Program-made: the position numbers and the translations under genes | Assembly: GCA_023213395.1 (NCBI GenBank) | Contig: CM041465.1 | Span: 164,989,741 to 165,053,740 of the forward strand | Source of the DNA: Cycas panzhihuaensis | Lineage: Eukaryota > Cycadophyta | Direction of reading: 5' to 3' | DNA: 64,000 nucleotides | In this document: in pieces, positions 22,111-34,379 of the stretch | How positions within the stretch are numbered: the stretch's first letter is position 1 | How the letters are laid out: every line of letters begins with the position of its first letter | The notes under the pieces: model-generated | The model's database searches: none | Told to the model about the DNA's origin: nothing | What the model saw: the letters and a program-made list of their open reading frames with translations, nothing else

Positions 22111-22800
22111 GACAACAGCAGCCACAGGGTCAAAGACAACAGCAGCCACGACAACAGTTTCATCAAAGGTTCCAACAGCCAGATCACCAGCAGAATCCCC
22201 CTCGACCAAATCGAGGTGCCTATCGAGGAGGTCCAAGAGGAGGGGGGGGTCAAAGAGGTGGCTACCAACGCCATTTTAATCAGTTTGCCAATGAAGTCAA
22301 ACTACTTTGTGCATACTAATCATGCAACATTGACAACACTTGGATTGTCGATTCAGGAGCTTCTCAACATATGACAGGGAGTGAAGAACTCCTATGCAAC
22401 ATCAAGGAAGGTAAAGGTCAATCAGTGACCTTTGGAAACGCCGAATCTGTTGAGATTTCAGGAATAGGCACAATAGCTCCTTTTCATTCTCCTCAAAATC
22501 CTTCCTCATCATTTCCCAACAGTGATGCCTACTTCATTCCTTCTATGGAGAAGAACTTGCTATCTGTTAGCCAGTTGAACAAGCAACAAATGAGCATACT
22601 ATTTAAAAATGGGAAATGTATCATTTGTGACAAAGATGATCAGATCGTAGCTGTAGCCTATGAGGATCAAGGTCTTTATAAGTTAGATGCCAATAATATT
22701 ACTCTTGATTCTGCTTACTCTGGTTCCACATCTTTGTCAAAAATTCAGTTATGGCATCAACGTCTAGGACATTTAAGCCTAGACAATGCAAGCGATGATA
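22111..22800 (+). pseudogene. J2 gag tail, protease and pre-integrase region
   Basis: The Gln/Arg/Gly-rich tail (22111-22290) leads in frame 3 to the protease active site WIVDSGASQHM at 22341. Next come FHSPQNPSSSFPNSDAYFIP and MEKNLLSVSQLNKQQMSILF, then the pre-integrase block LWHQRLGHLSLDNA. A frameshift near 22790 follows, after which the CxxC part (CLCEACIMGTQHRLPF) is read in frame 1. The DSGA triplet is intact. Confidence 0.9.
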
Positions 22801-23640
22801 AACAAAAGCATGGTGTATGGGCTTCCAAACATGTATGGTTCAAAATGTCTTTGCGAAGCTTGCATAATGGGGACACAACATCGGCTGCCTTTTCCTAAAG
22901 GCAAAGCATGGCGTGCATCTTATCCTTTGCAATTAGTTCACTCAGACTTGTGTGGACCCATGTCCACCAATCCTTTGGAGGAGCATTGTACTACATATCT
23001 TTTATTGATGACTTCTCTCACAAAGTCTAGGTCTACTTCCTAAAGCAAAAATCAGAAGCCTTCTCCAAGTTCAAAGAGTTCAAGGCGGAAGTAGAAAATG
23101 AATCTGGCTACTCAATTGACACATTAAGGTCAGATAATGGAGGTGAATTCACTTCAAATGAATTCAACCAATTTTGCAAGGATAATGGAATTCGGAGACA
23201 ACTCACAGCTCCTCATACTCCTCAGCAAAATGGAGTCTCAGGAGGATGAATAGAACTTTGGCTAATAAAGCCAAAACAATGATGCATGCAAAGGACTTCC
23301 AAGAGCTTCTTGGGCGAAGCATTTCATACTGACCTATGTGGCCAATCGAAGTCCTACAATGATCACCGATATCACACACGAGGAGGCATGGTGCAGTAAG
23401 AAGCCAACTATCGACCATTTGAGGACATTCGAATTGTCTTTGCGTATATGCACATACCGGATCAACAAAGAACAAAGTTGGACAAACATAGCCTCAAATG
23501 CATTTTTGTAGGATATGCAATCCATATAAAGCCTACAAGTTGTATGATCCAGTTGGGAGAAAAATGCATCTCTCAAAAGATGTAATCTTTGTTGAGGATG
23601 ATCAAAAAGAGTTGGATATGGCATCAATCCAACCCCCCAT
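22801..23640 (+). pseudogene. J2 integrase
   Basis: The core shows LVHSDLCGPMS, then a TAG where relatives have the Trp of VWVYFLK, then LRSDNGGEFTSNEF. The third acidic motif, expected after QQNGVS, is destroyed by a one-base loss near 23240 that turns it into a stop. J1 has the same lesion and the same TAG. C-terminal blocks KCIFVGYA, YDPVGRKMHLSKDVIF follow after more frameshifts. Inactive. Confidence 0.9.
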
Positions 23641-25446
23641 TGACAAAGGGAAAAAGATTGTTGAGGACTTCCCTTCCCCTCAATCTTATACACCATGTTC
23701 TTCATCTGCACCTCCTGTACCATCTACTTCATCTTCATCTGCTCCACCTTCTGTTACTCCTACACTTAGACCAGAAGATATTGAGGTTCATGCCACATCA
23801 TTTCAGAAGTTACCTAAGTGGTACACTCAAACGGTACAGGATGGTCATATCATTGAAGGGAAACGTCCATCAAAGTATCGGCAGCAAACAAACTTTGCAC
23901 TTATGGCTGAAGTGCTTTCTATTGATGAGCCTACTACCTTTTCAAAGGCTTCACAAAGTGATAGTTGGAAAGCTGCCATGGATGAGGAGATTCAATCCAT
24001 TCACAAGAATGGTACTTGGGACTTGGTCGAATTGCCTCCACACAAGCGAGCAATCGGTTGTAAATGGGTCTACAAGACCAAATTCCATCTTGATGGGACA
24101 CTCAAGCGACGAAAGCGGACTTGTAGCAAAGGGGTTCAAGCAAAGGAAGGAATTGATTACGAGGAGACCTTTGCACTGTAGCAAACATGAACACCATCGG
24201 ACTTCTCTTGGCCTTAGGCACAATGCAAATGGCGTATATCGGATGGACGTGAAGGCGCCTTCCTCAACGACGATCTTCAAGAGGAGGTATACTTGGAGCA
24301 ACCTCCACGGTTACAAGAAACAAGGCAAGGAGCATTTGGTATGTCGCCTCAAGAAGGCTTTGTATGGCTTGAAGCAAGCTCCTAGGGCATGATGCATAAA
24401 AATCGATGAATACTTTTTGAGACATGGGTTTCATCGATCCACATCGATCAAACTTGTACATCAAACATGAACATCACCATGTCATTTATATTGCCTTGTA
24501 TGTAGATGACTTAGTGATCACGGGTGATGACATTAAGCTCATCAATGTTCTCGGGATGATTTGAAGAGAAGTTTTGAGATCACCGATCTTGGACTTCTCC
24601 ATTACTTTCTAGGCTTTGAGGTATGGCAGCAACCAGGCTATATCTTCATTTCCCAAGCAAAATATTCTTGGGACATCTTGCAGATTCGGGATGCACGGCG
24701 CAAGGCAGGCGCCTACACCCATGGAGAGCACCAAGCTTTCTCTTAATGAGGAAGTTGAACGGTGATTCCACTCTTTATCGACAGTTGATTGGTAGCTTGA
24801 TATATCTCACCAACACTCGTCCAGACATCTCATTTGCAGTTGGGATTTGCTCTCGCTTCATGTCTCAACCCAATCAAAAGCATTAGCAAGCAACAAAACG
24901 CATACTCAAGTATATCAAAGGAACATTGCAGCTTGGACTTGAGTATATACATAAGGAGAGCTTCACTTTGGAAGGGTTCTCTGATTCTGATTGGGCAGGA
25001 TGCCAGGATAGCAGGAAATCAACCTCGGGTTACTGTTTTACCCTTGGTTCAGCAGCTGTTTCATGGAGTTGCAAGAAGCAACCAAATGTTACCTTGTCCT
25101 CCACTGAAGCAGAGTACAAAGTTCTGATCGGTATGACTTGTGAGGCTATCGGCTTGACGGATTCTTGGTGAGCTTGGATTTCGACCAGACCAACATTCAT
25201 TGTGACAATCAGAGTGTCCTCAAGCTAACTAAGAATCCAATCTTCCACACACAGACCAAACATATTGAAGTACACCATCATTTCATCAGGGAGTATGTAC
25301 ACAGCGGTGAGATCACTCTTCAATATCGACCAACGGAGCAGCAGACGGTAGATATCTTTACCAAGCCACTTGGTAGAGACAAATTTGTAAAATTTAGAGA
25401 TGGTCTAGGAGTCCGACTCAACATTATAAACAATAAGGGGGGGTGT
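23641..25446 (+). pseudogene. J2 linker, reverse transcriptase and RNase H
   Basis: A Ser/Pro-rich linker (PPVPSTSSSSAPPS) precedes LPKWYTQTVQD, then RT with AMDEEIQSIHKNGTWDLV, CKWVYKTKF, and a one-base loss at the motif-A site near 24250 (shared with J1). The catalytic box LYVDDLVITGDD near 24490 is intact, as is LIGSLIYLTNTRPDISFA. RNase H shows SDSDWAGCQDSRKSTSGYCF, LSSTEAEYK, HCDNQSVLKLTKN, HTQTKHIEVHHHFIRE and VDIFTKPLGRDKF. At least six frameshifts break it. The reading ends beside the purine tract AATAAGGGGGGG. Confidence 0.9.
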
Positions 25447-25983
25447 TAAACCTCATGGTTTACCTTATGTTTATAATGTTAAGCTAATGTACTTTCTATT
25501 CTTGTATTATGTGTGCACTTTTGCACTTTTGTACTTTAGGTGTAACTTTATCACTTAAGTGATAAAGTACACACCCACTTTATGTCTAGTGACATAACGT
25601 TGTAACTTAAGGGTCAAATGATCCCCTTGCACTTTTGCTCACAAGAGCTCCCAATGGACACTTGTCCTACATGCAAGCATACATTGCATGATTGACACTT
25701 GTCAATCATGCAATAGCCTTTGGCCTCTCATCTTCTTCTATTTAAAGAGGCCTCTCTTCATTGTTGCTCATCTTGAGAGGAGGAGCTCATTGTTATTCTG
25801 TCAGTTTGCTAATCAAGTTGAAGCATTCTTTGGTGGTTGGACTAATTCCAACTCCCATTTCTGGTATCTTGATCTTGCTCCTATTTCTCTTTATGTTCTT
25901 TATGTTTTATGCTTCATGCATTTGTGATATTGTGCTTTTACTTATGATCTTGGGACTAATGTGACCTAATGCACATTTCCACA
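25444..25983 (+). repeat. 3' LTR of J2
   Basis: 540 bp, with the palindrome at 25545-25568. It follows the purine tract at 25431-25443 and ends at the TSD GTATA. Confidence 0.95.
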
Positions 25984-25988
25984 GTATA

Positions 25989-26849
25989 ATGGTGCTTGGT
26001 TAAAATGCCTAAAAAGACTCCCTGCGTGGTGTTCTAAGGAGGCAAAATTGTTAAAAAGTTGATTTTCAGAACTTGTTTTAAGCTCTTTTAGCACACCTTC
26101 ATGCTATTAAAGCATCATTGAGCTTAATTAATGTAATCAAAAGGCATATCTACATTGTAAAGGTGAAGAAAATTACCACCTAACTTCATTTTTTGGCACC
26201 TTGCATGGTGACCTTGGCCTTCAAAAGTTCAAAAAGGGAAGGCTCATTGTGAAACTTAATAAAATCACAATTTTCTTGTTGGATTGTTGAGACTTTTTAA
26301 GTCTCAACAGTACAACGTGGAGTTCGTGTTGGCTTTGGAGCATTTCTTGAGTACACCTTCCTTGTGGCTTCATCACTTCATCAGTTTTTGAAGGTTAAAA
26401 GGAACCCATTTTGTTGTCTTCATCAAAGGTTCCTTACATCATTTTCTTTTAAGTACTCAAAGTACTTTATCATTGTCTTGAAGCATACATAGCACCTCAC
26501 TTGGATCATAAAGCACTTGAAATCTTTTTGTGCTCATTCTTCCATTGCTTCTTAAGAAGCATTCTTTGTAAGCCAAAGGCATAAAAATCCAAGTAAGAGA
26601 ACATTAAAAATTCACTTAGACTTGTTTAAAATGAATTTAAAATTGGGTTGGAGAGGCTCGAAAAAGGTCAAATCCTTGCCTCTGCTACACTTAACTTTGG
26701 GTCAACTCAATAGCTAGAGTCCTCCACCTCTCTTCACCCCGGTTGTTGGATCTTCTTGTAAAACCGGGGTGATGGTGTTGTTTGAGGGTGGATCTTAAGC
26801 GACAAGCTTTGAAGTCACCAAGTTACTTAGCTCTTAATCAAGTGGAAAG
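25989..26849 (+). mobile_element. J1 leader, second part
   Basis: It continues the J1 leader after J2 and matches the J2 leader at 20290-21302 (for example TTAAGCTCTTTTAGCACAC and AAAATTACCACCTAACTTCA). Untranslated. Confidence 0.85.
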
Positions 26850-27660
26850 ATGGCTGCCATACACATGCTTAATGCATGTACCATAAGGCTAACAGGGCAA
26901 TCAAATTATCAAGAATGGAAAAGAATCACAAAAAATCTCTTGATAATGAATGAATTTTGGAGATATGTTTACGGAAGAATCCCCAATCCACACTGTGGAT
27001 AATAATAATGAAAATCAACCTCACACTGTGGATGATGAATATGTTCTTTGCATGGGCGGCCAACGGCGAAATTGCTTTGGCATTCATTCGTATGGTTGTG
27101 GACATAAATGTAGATCAAAATATTTCTTCGCAAAATCTTCTAAAGAAGCATGGGACACATTGTCCTCCTTGTATGAAAGCGAGATGAAGCTCGCATTTTG
27201 ATGATAAAAGCAAAATTGTACTCCATCAAATTTGTAAAGCCAATGTCGGCATTCTTGTCCTCCATTAAGGAGGTTTGTAATGAATTAAATATTTTAGGTA
27301 GTCCAGCTACAAGAGATGAAATCGTAGCCTCCATCACAAAAGCATTACCAAAGGACTACAACGGCTTTATATCATCAACTACGAGATGGTTCACTAAGGA
27401 GATGACATTCAATGAACTTGAAAGCTTATTGCTTCAAGAAGAACAAATTTATGCTAAGGATAATGAAGAACCATCTACAACAGGTGCTTTCACAGCAAAG
27501 GCAAAGACAAATCAAAAATCCAAAATTGCATTCACAAAGCAGTTTGGAAATATGAACATTGGATCTTCCAAGTCCAATGTCGTATGTCATTATTGTGGCA
27601 AACCTGGCCACATTGCACCTGATTGCAGAAAGAAGCAAGCGGATCTTTGGAGACAACGAT
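26850..27660 (+). pseudogene. J1 gag
   Basis: Homologous to J2 gag from ATG 26850 (MAAIHMLNACTIRLTGQSNY). Frameshifts near 26985 and 27180 split the capsid half; the rest (27198-27656) is open and carries KLYSIKFVKPMSAFLSSIKE and the zinc knuckle CHYCGKPGHIAPDC. The Gln-rich tail present in J2 is garbled here, with CGG and CGA where J2 has CAG. Confidence 0.9.
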
Positions 27661-29130
27661 GGCAGCGGCGTACGGGGTCAAAGACAATAGCGACCACGAC
27701 AACGGTTTCAACAAAGGTTCCAACGGCGGATCACGGCGTAATCCCCCTCGACCAAATCGAGGTGCCTATCGAGGAGGTCCAAGAGGCGGAGGGGGTCAAA
27801 GAGGTGGCTACCAACGCCATTTTAATCAGTTTGCCAATGAAGACAAACTGTTTTGTACATATCAATCGTGCAACATTGACAACACTTGGATCGTCGATTC
27901 AGGAGCTTCTCAACATATGACAGGGAGTGAAGAACACCTATGCAACATCAGGGAAGGTAAAGGTCAATCAGTGACCTTTGGAAACGTTGAACCAGTTGAG
28001 ATTTCCAGAATAGGCACAATAGCTCCTTTTCATTCTCCTCAAAATCCTTCCTCATCATTTCCCAACAGTGATGCCTACTTCATTCCTTCTATGGAGAATC
28101 GCTGCTCATAGCTTGATTGAACAAGCAACAAATGAGCGTACTATTTAAAAATGGGAAATGTATCATTTGTGACAAAGATGACCAGATCGTAGCTGTAGCC
28201 TATGAGGATCAAGGTCTTTATAAGTTAGATGCCAATAACATTACTCTTGACTCTACGTACTCTAGTTCCACATCTTTGTCAAAAATTCAATTATAGCATC
28301 AACGTCTAGGACATTTAAGCCTAGATAATTTGAAGCAGATGATAAACAAAAGCATGGTGTATGGGCTTCCAAAGATGTATGGTTCAAAATGTCTTTGCGA
28401 AGCTTGCATAATGGGGACACAACATCGGCTGCCTTTTCCTAAAGGCAAAGCATGGCGTGCATCTTATCCCTTGCAGTTAGTTCACTCAGACTTGTGTGGG
28501 CCCATGTCCACCCAATCCTTTGGAGGAGCATTGTACTACATATCTTTCATTGATGACTTCTCTCACAAAGTCTAGGTCTACTTCCTAAAGCAAAAATCAG
28601 AAGCCTTCTCCAAGTTCAAAGAGTTCAAGGCGGAAGTAGAAAATGAATCTGGCTACTCAATTGGCACATTAAGGTCAGATAATGGAGGTGAATTCACTTC
28701 AAATGAATTCAACCAATTTTGCAAGGATAATGGAATTCGGAGACAACTCCCGGCTCCTCATACTCCTCGGCAAAATGGAGTCTCAGGAGGATGAATAGAA
28801 CTTTGGCTAATAAAGCCAAAACAATGATGCATGCAAAAGGACTTCCAAGAGCTTACTGGGCCGAAGCATTTCATACAATGACCTATGTGGCCAATCGAGT
28901 CCTAGCAATGATCCACCGATATCACACACGAGGAGGCATGGTGCAGTAAGAAGCCAACTATCGACCATTTGAGGACATTGAATTGTCTGCGTATATGCAC
29001 ATACCAGATCAACAAAGAACAAAGTTGGACAAACATAGCCTCAAATGTATTTTTGTAGGATATGCAATCCATAGCAAAGCCTACAAATTGTATGATCTAG
29101 TTGGGAGAAAAATGCATCTCTCAAGAGATG
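27661..29130 (+). pseudogene. J1 protease and integrase
   Basis: The protease active site WIVDSGASQHM is at 27887. The protease end is damaged near 28100. TAG replaces the Trp of the LWHQRLGHLS block at about 28294. The zinc region (CLCEACIMGTQHRLPF), LVHSDLCGPMS, the shared TAG in the VWVYF block at about 28570 and LRSDNGGEFTSNEF follow. The third catalytic motif carries the same one-base loss as J2. The C-terminal part KCIFVGYAIHSKAYKLYD is open from 28983. Confidence 0.9.
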
Positions 29131-31000
29131 TAATCTTTGTTGAGGATGATCAAAAAGAGTTGGATATGGCATCAATCCAACCCCCCATTCACAAAGGGAA
29201 AAAGATTGTTGAGGACTTCCCTTCCTCTCAATCTTATACACCATGTTATTCATCTGCACCTCCTGTACCATCTACTTCATCTTCATCTGCTCCACTTGAA
29301 CCTTCCACTTCGTCTTCTGTTACTCCTACACTTAGACCAGAAGATATTGAGGTTCATGCCACATCATTTCATAAGCTACCTAAGTGGTACACTCAAACGG
29401 TACAGGATGGTCATATCATTGAAGGGAAACGTCCATCAAAGTATCGGCAGCAAACAAACTTTGCACTTATGGCTGAAGTGCTTTCTATTGATGAGCCTAC
29501 TACCTTTTCAAAGGCTTCACAAAGTGATAGTTGGAAAGCTGCCATGGATGAGGAGATTCAATCCATTCACAAGAATGGTACTTGGGACTTGGTCGAATTG
29601 CCTCCACACAAACAAGCAATCAGTTGTAAATGGGTCTACAAGACCAAATTCCATTCGATGGGACACTCAAGCGACGAAAGCAAGACTTGTAGCAAAGGGG
29701 TTTAAGCAAAGGAAGGAATTGATTACGAGGAGACCTTTGCACTGCGACAAACATGAACACCATCGGACTTCTCTTGGCCTTAGCCGCACAATGCAAATGG
29801 CCCGTATATCGGATGGACGTGAAGGCGCCTTCCTCAATGGCGATCTTCAAGAGGAGGTATACTTGGAGCAACCTCACAGTTCACGAGGAACAAGGCAAGG
29901 AGCACCTGGTATGTCGCCTCAAGAAGGCTTTGTATGGCTTGAAGCAAGCTCCTAGGGCATGGTACCAAAAATCGATGAATACTTTTTGAGACATGGGTTT
30001 CATCGATCCACATCTGATCCAAACTTGTACATCAAACATGAAAATCACCATGTCATTTATATTGCCTTGTATGTAGATGACTTAGTGATCACGGGTGATG
30101 ACACTAAGCTCATCAATGTTCTCCAGGATGATTTGAAGAGAAGTTTTGAGATGGTGATCTTGGACTTCTCCATTACTTTCTAGGCTTTGAGGTATGGCGT
30201 GACCAAGCTATATCTTCATTTCCCAAGCAAAATATTCTTGGGACATCTTGCGAGATTCGGGATGCACGATCGCAAGGCAGGCGCCTACACCCATGGAGAG
30301 CGGCACCAAGCTTTCTCTTAATGAGGAAAATTTGAACGAGAAATTCCACTCTTTATCGACAGTTGATTGGTAGCTTGATATATCTCACCAACACTCGTCC
30401 AGACATCTCATTTGCAGTTGGGATTTGCTCTCGCTTCATGTCTCAACCCAATCAAAAGCATTGGCAAGCAACAAAACGCATACTCAAGTATATCAAAGGA
30501 ACATTGCAGCTTGGACTTGAGTATATACATAAGAAGAGCTTCACTTTGGAAGGGTTCTCTGATTCTGATTGGGCAGGATGCCAGGATAGCAGGAAATCAA
30601 CCTCAGGTTACTGTTTCACCCTTGGTTCAGCAACTGTTTCATGGAGTTGCAACAAGCAACCAAATGTTACCTTGTCCTCCAGGCAGTACAAAGGCTGCGG
30701 TCGGTGACTTGTGAGGCTATCGGCTTCGGCCAGTTCTTGGTGAGCTTGGATTTCAGCCATTGACCGACCGGCATTCATTGTGACAATCGAGTGTCCTCAA
30801 GCTAACTAAGAATCCGGTCTTCCACGCATACGGACCAAACATATTGAAGTACACCATCATTTCATCGGGGAGCATGTACGGTGGTGAGATCACTCTTCAA
30901 TATCGAACAACGGAGCGGCCAGACGGATATCTTTACCAAGCCACTTGGTAGAGACAAATTTGTAAAATTTAGAGATGGTCTTGAGTCAGCTCAACATTAT
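29131..31000 (+). pseudogene. J1 linker, reverse transcriptase and RNase H
   Basis: The linker is four amino-acid repeats longer than in J2 (extra LEPSTSS-type unit). RT blocks AMDEEIQSIHKNGTWDLV, CKWVYKTKF, KKALYGLKQAPRAWY and LYVDDLVITGDD are present, with the same one-base loss at motif A near 29820 as J2. RNase H shows SDSDWAGCQDSRKSTSGYCF, then becomes unreadable at 30680-30990, where many CAG trinucleotides of J2 appear as CGG or are missing. Inactive. Confidence 0.9.
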
Positions 31001-31013
31001 AAACAATAAGGGG

Positions 31014-31443
31014 TGTTAAACCTCATGGTTTACCTTATGTTTATAATGTTAAGCTAATGTACTTTCTATTCTTGTATTATGTGTGCACTTTTGCACTTTT
31101 GTACTTTAGGTGTGATTTTATCACTTAAGTGATAAAGTACACACCCACTTTATGTCTAGTGACATAACGTTGTCATAAGGGTCAAATGACCCCCTTGCAC
31201 TTTTGCTCACATGAGCTCCCAATGGACACTTGTCCTACATGCAAGCATGCATTGCATGATTGACCCTTGTCAATCATGCAATAGCCTTTGGCCTCTCATC
31301 TTCTTCTATTTAAAGAGGCCTCTCTTCATTGTTGCTTATCTTAAGAGGAGGAGCTCATTGTTATTCTGTCAGTTTGCTAATCAAGCTTAAGCATTCTTTG
31401 GTGGTTGGACTAATTCCAACTCCCATTAATGCCCATTTTCACA
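31014..31443 (+). repeat. 3' LTR of J1, with internal deletion
   Basis: 430 bp. It lacks about 110 bp near its end: the text jumps from CCAACTCCCATT to AATGCCCATTTTCACA. Otherwise it matches 16815-17351 and shares its variants. TSD TCCAT follows at 31444-31448. Confidence 0.94.
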
Positions 31444-31448
31444 TCCAT

Positions 31449-32328
31449 CAAATGTCAACCATGTTAATGATAAGCTCAGAATTGATCTAAAAACACCTTG
31501 GACCTACACACTCAACAAATTTTCAAATATTCCCCCACTTAAGCAAACATTATCCATCATATTTATTTCAGAATTGGCCTACGATGAATTTTGAAATTTG
31601 ATCTAAAAATTTTAACTACTATTTTTCCAAACCATTAAGCAACAATTGCCGTTATTGGGCCAATCTCCTATAAACATAAAACTTTGCTATGCAACTTTTA
31701 TAATCGATTTCTTTATCTCATCTTCAAAATTTATCCATTTTAGTCGGTTCTACACAAGATGCTTGGAGATACTTCCAATTTTTTTTAAACAAAAAAATTC
31801 TAAATAGAATGTGCAACCCACACTAAAATGTGCAACTCACACCAATTAATTTCCTAACAATATGACATTTGGTGTATGCATCCACTAACAATATATAGCA
31901 TTCAGAAATTATATTTTGAACCAACATGCAAACCTATTTTTCACCTCTTATTTGAGTTGCATTTAGGATTTGAGCTTCCACATCAACTCTACTAAATCTC
32001 ATAATTGGTCTGACCTTCGAATGGTTTCCTTATTTCTGCTAACACATGTTTTTGTCTCCATGCATGAACCTTGTCTTGAATCTAATTCAATACACTTCAT
32101 AGTTACAATATTCACTTTTAACATTGTTTGCATCTTATTGTCCTTTCATCACATTTTTAATCCTTGAGTTTTGAGCTATACTTCTACTTTTCTACAACAC
32201 ACTAGCCAATATCTACCACAAGGGTTTCATGGACTTACTGAAAGCTATTGGCGCATTTGCTACACATCTTCCACTACCACATACATTAGTAGCATTCTTC
32301 CATGGGCATTTTAAACCTATTTTGTTAG
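31449..32328 (-). mobile_element. Element E internal DNA, segment 3
   Basis: AT-rich and noncoding as far as I can see, between the TSDs of J1 and K. A repeated pair AATGTGCAACCCACAC / AATGTGCAACTCACAC occurs at 31810-31840. Assigned to E by position. Confidence 0.5.
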
Positions 32329-32333
32329 ACTCT

Positions 32334-33161
32334 TGTTGACTTACAGATTCACACCCTTGTGAGATCAATACACTTGTCAAGGTTACACAGCGCTATAGTC
32401 TAGTCCAGGATACTGTCAACATGGTCATTCACATACATTCCACATATATTTCACAGAATTACACCACAATGGTACCGCAATGATGCAATCAATACATACT
32501 CAGCAATTCATCATCACAACACAGAGAATACACCACTTTCCACGTAACTCTTCCTTTTATTAAGTAATCAAGTCAATTTACACAGAGGTTGGAATGCATT
32601 CCTGAGCATTCCAGCAGCATATCTTCCTTCTGTTACATATGCGTACCCAGATGGTACTTATCATACAGTGCTGCTCCAATCGGTTGTCATACGTGCTGGC
32701 TTCGGCACCTTTGCGTACCCGTGATAATCGGCTCTCACCCTCACCTGGTGGTTCATGCGTACCTCCTTAAGTACTCATGTTGGTACCTTTTGGCTGAAGG
32801 GTTATGACTGCCTGTCATAACCGTACCCCTTCAGTCATGCGTACCCTTTCACTAATCACTTGTTTAGGTACTTGATTAATCATCCTTTGTATCATGCGTT
32901 AAATGCGTCGTGCAGCGACTCAACATATCTTCACTAGTCCCTTTGAGTCATGCGTCTGCTTGGCTCGGTTCGTTCGCCCGTTGATGCGTATTTGTCATAC
33001 GTACCCGTTCCAGGTACGTACCTATCATATGTACCCAGAATGCCAATTTCTCTGTCGTTTGACCTCATGCGTACCTCCGTACGGTCCATACTTGCACAAC
33101 TCAGGTTATCTAATCTACCTCTGGTCCTCACACAGCCATTGGATCACTTTAGACTCCAACA
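32334..33161 (-). repeat. 3' LTR of element K
   Basis: 828 bp; on the minus strand it begins TGTTGGAGTCTAAAG and ends ...AAGTCAACA. It contains many GCGTAC and GTACGTA motifs, for example near 32640, 32715, 32757, 32840 and 33000-33030. The purine tract next to it (GACCCGGATAGA on the minus strand) is weak. Confidence 0.93.
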
Positions 33162-33346
33162 TCTATCCGGGTCAAGCATTATGGGTTTGAGCATCCTTGC
33201 TCAACAAAACTCCAAAAATTCAAAATTTCGAGGTATCCCTCCCCCGCTCTGTCTCAAGGCAGCTCCTGCTACCTCTGTCCTCCCAAAATCTCCTCATTTA
33301 TCTATGTCAGGGTGGCAATAATAGCATCCTTCTCCTTTATTTTGTC

Positions 33347-34333
33347 CTAAAGGGCAGCTATCTCAGCTTTATACCCTTCCTCCATTTCCTGAATCATTTG
33401 AATTATAGGTCCCGCTTTATCCTGCAGTGTAGGAGGTGCTGAAGGTTCCCCTGCCTCCGTTGCCTGTGCGAAGTTTTCCCATTCCTCCCAGGATGCTTCT
33501 GCTTCTTCTTCCTCCTCCTCTGTTTCTTCTTCTCCGTTCTTCCTCTTTCCTCGTCGATGGATAGAGTGTTTTGTCCGATGAGGGATGGGTGTTCTTGGTG
33601 TTTTCTGTAGCCAGGTAAGTACCTTTTGCATCTGCTTTTGTACTCTCCTCTTGGCTTCCAGACTGGTCACTGTGTCTGGAAATTCTGCTGCCCGTTGTTT
33701 GATAATTGGCTCTCGAGGAGAGATAGTGGTCCTGGTCAGTTGTACCTCTGGACACTGATAGAATAAAATTGCCAAAAGTAATGAAGGATGGCGGAATGGG
33801 TGTGTCCTAATCTCCTGTAGCTGCCTCATGTTCTCACTTGGGAACTCTGACCAATTCATCTTTTCTCCATCCCGAATCTTCAACAACACCTGCATCATGC
33901 CTCCCTGAATGTAGGTGTACTTCTGCTTTGACAAAAACCTGGAATTGATCACTTTAGCCACCCACTGAAGTCTGGCATCCATGATGTTACGCTGGATTCC
34001 ATGGGACATAATCTGAGTGTTGGGTTGGCATAATTCTCTCAACCACATTTCCCGGTCCACTTCTGACCTTTTTGTTCCCAGTGGAACCTCTCCTTCCTTG
34101 GGAAGTCTGGTAATGGTATGGACTATGTCTGCGTCCATTTTGGCCTTCTTGCTGTCCTCCTTCAGGGCCATTAGGATTTGGTCCATGAGTTCAGGGTCAT
34201 AGTACATTGGGTTACAGTAGATGTAGTCTCCCCAACCTACTTGTTTAACCCTGGCCTGGTATGGAGCTGGTAGAGCTTGTAGCTCCTGCTTAAGCTTCGG
34301 TATGTAGGCCTCCTAGCACCCTGTTGTCCTCAT
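33347..34333 (-). CDS. Element K extra ORF in env position, putative plant transposon-type protein
   Basis: An open frame of 286 codons runs from ATG 34207 to 33347. The same frame extends upstream through GDYIYCNP to an ATG at 34333, interrupted once by TAG at 34315. Residues 75-155 (counted from 34207) have the pattern QWVAKVINSRFLSKQKYTY, then a GEKMNW turn, then FRHPSLLLAILFYQCPEV. That resembles the putative plant transposon protein domain found in Athila-like and other plant elements. It ends in a basic stretch (RRGKRKNG), a run of Glu, and a likely coiled coil (MIQEMEEGYKAEIAAL) that continues past two TAGs. No signal peptide or membrane segment is seen, so it is not an obvious envelope protein. 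Domain assignment is by eye. Confidence 0.6.
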
Positions 34334-34379
34334 GATGGTTGTGGAGTCCCAGAGATAAGAAAGAAACCTAAGCGTACAA

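Larger units (their letters stand above)
18609..25983 (+). mobile_element. Element J2: copia retrotransposon nested in J1, 7375 bp
   Basis: 5' LTR 18609-19147, PBS, leader, gag, pol and 3' LTR 25444-25983, flanked by GTATA at 18604-18608 and 25984-25988. The LTRs differ at about six positions in 540. It is of the same family as the J1 element it inserted into. The coding region has frameshifts and stops, some shared with J1. Confidence 0.97.
16815..31443 (+). mobile_element. Element J1: copia retrotransposon split by its relative J2
   Basis: The 5' LTR (16815-17351), leader, gag, pol and 3' LTR (31014-31443) are flanked by TCCAT at 16810-16814 and 31444-31448. J2 sits in the leader, at the GTATA site 18604-18608. 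Without J2 and one TSD copy, J1 is about 7.25 kb, close to the 7375 bp of J2. The outer LTRs share variants that J2 lacks, for example GTTGTCATAAGG where J2 has GTTGTCACTTAAGG, so the outer pair belongs together. Its coding region is very damaged. Confidence 0.96.

Noticed and set aside
17129-25964. Repeated plus-strand frames beginning MLLILRGGAHCYS
   Set aside because: They lie inside the J LTRs, and repetition is due to the four LTR copies. No protein domain is evident.
16815-31443. J1 and J2 as a simple tandem duplication
   Set aside because: Separate TSDs (TCCAT outside, GTATA inside), different LTR variants in the two pairs and an interrupted J1 leader show a nested insertion.
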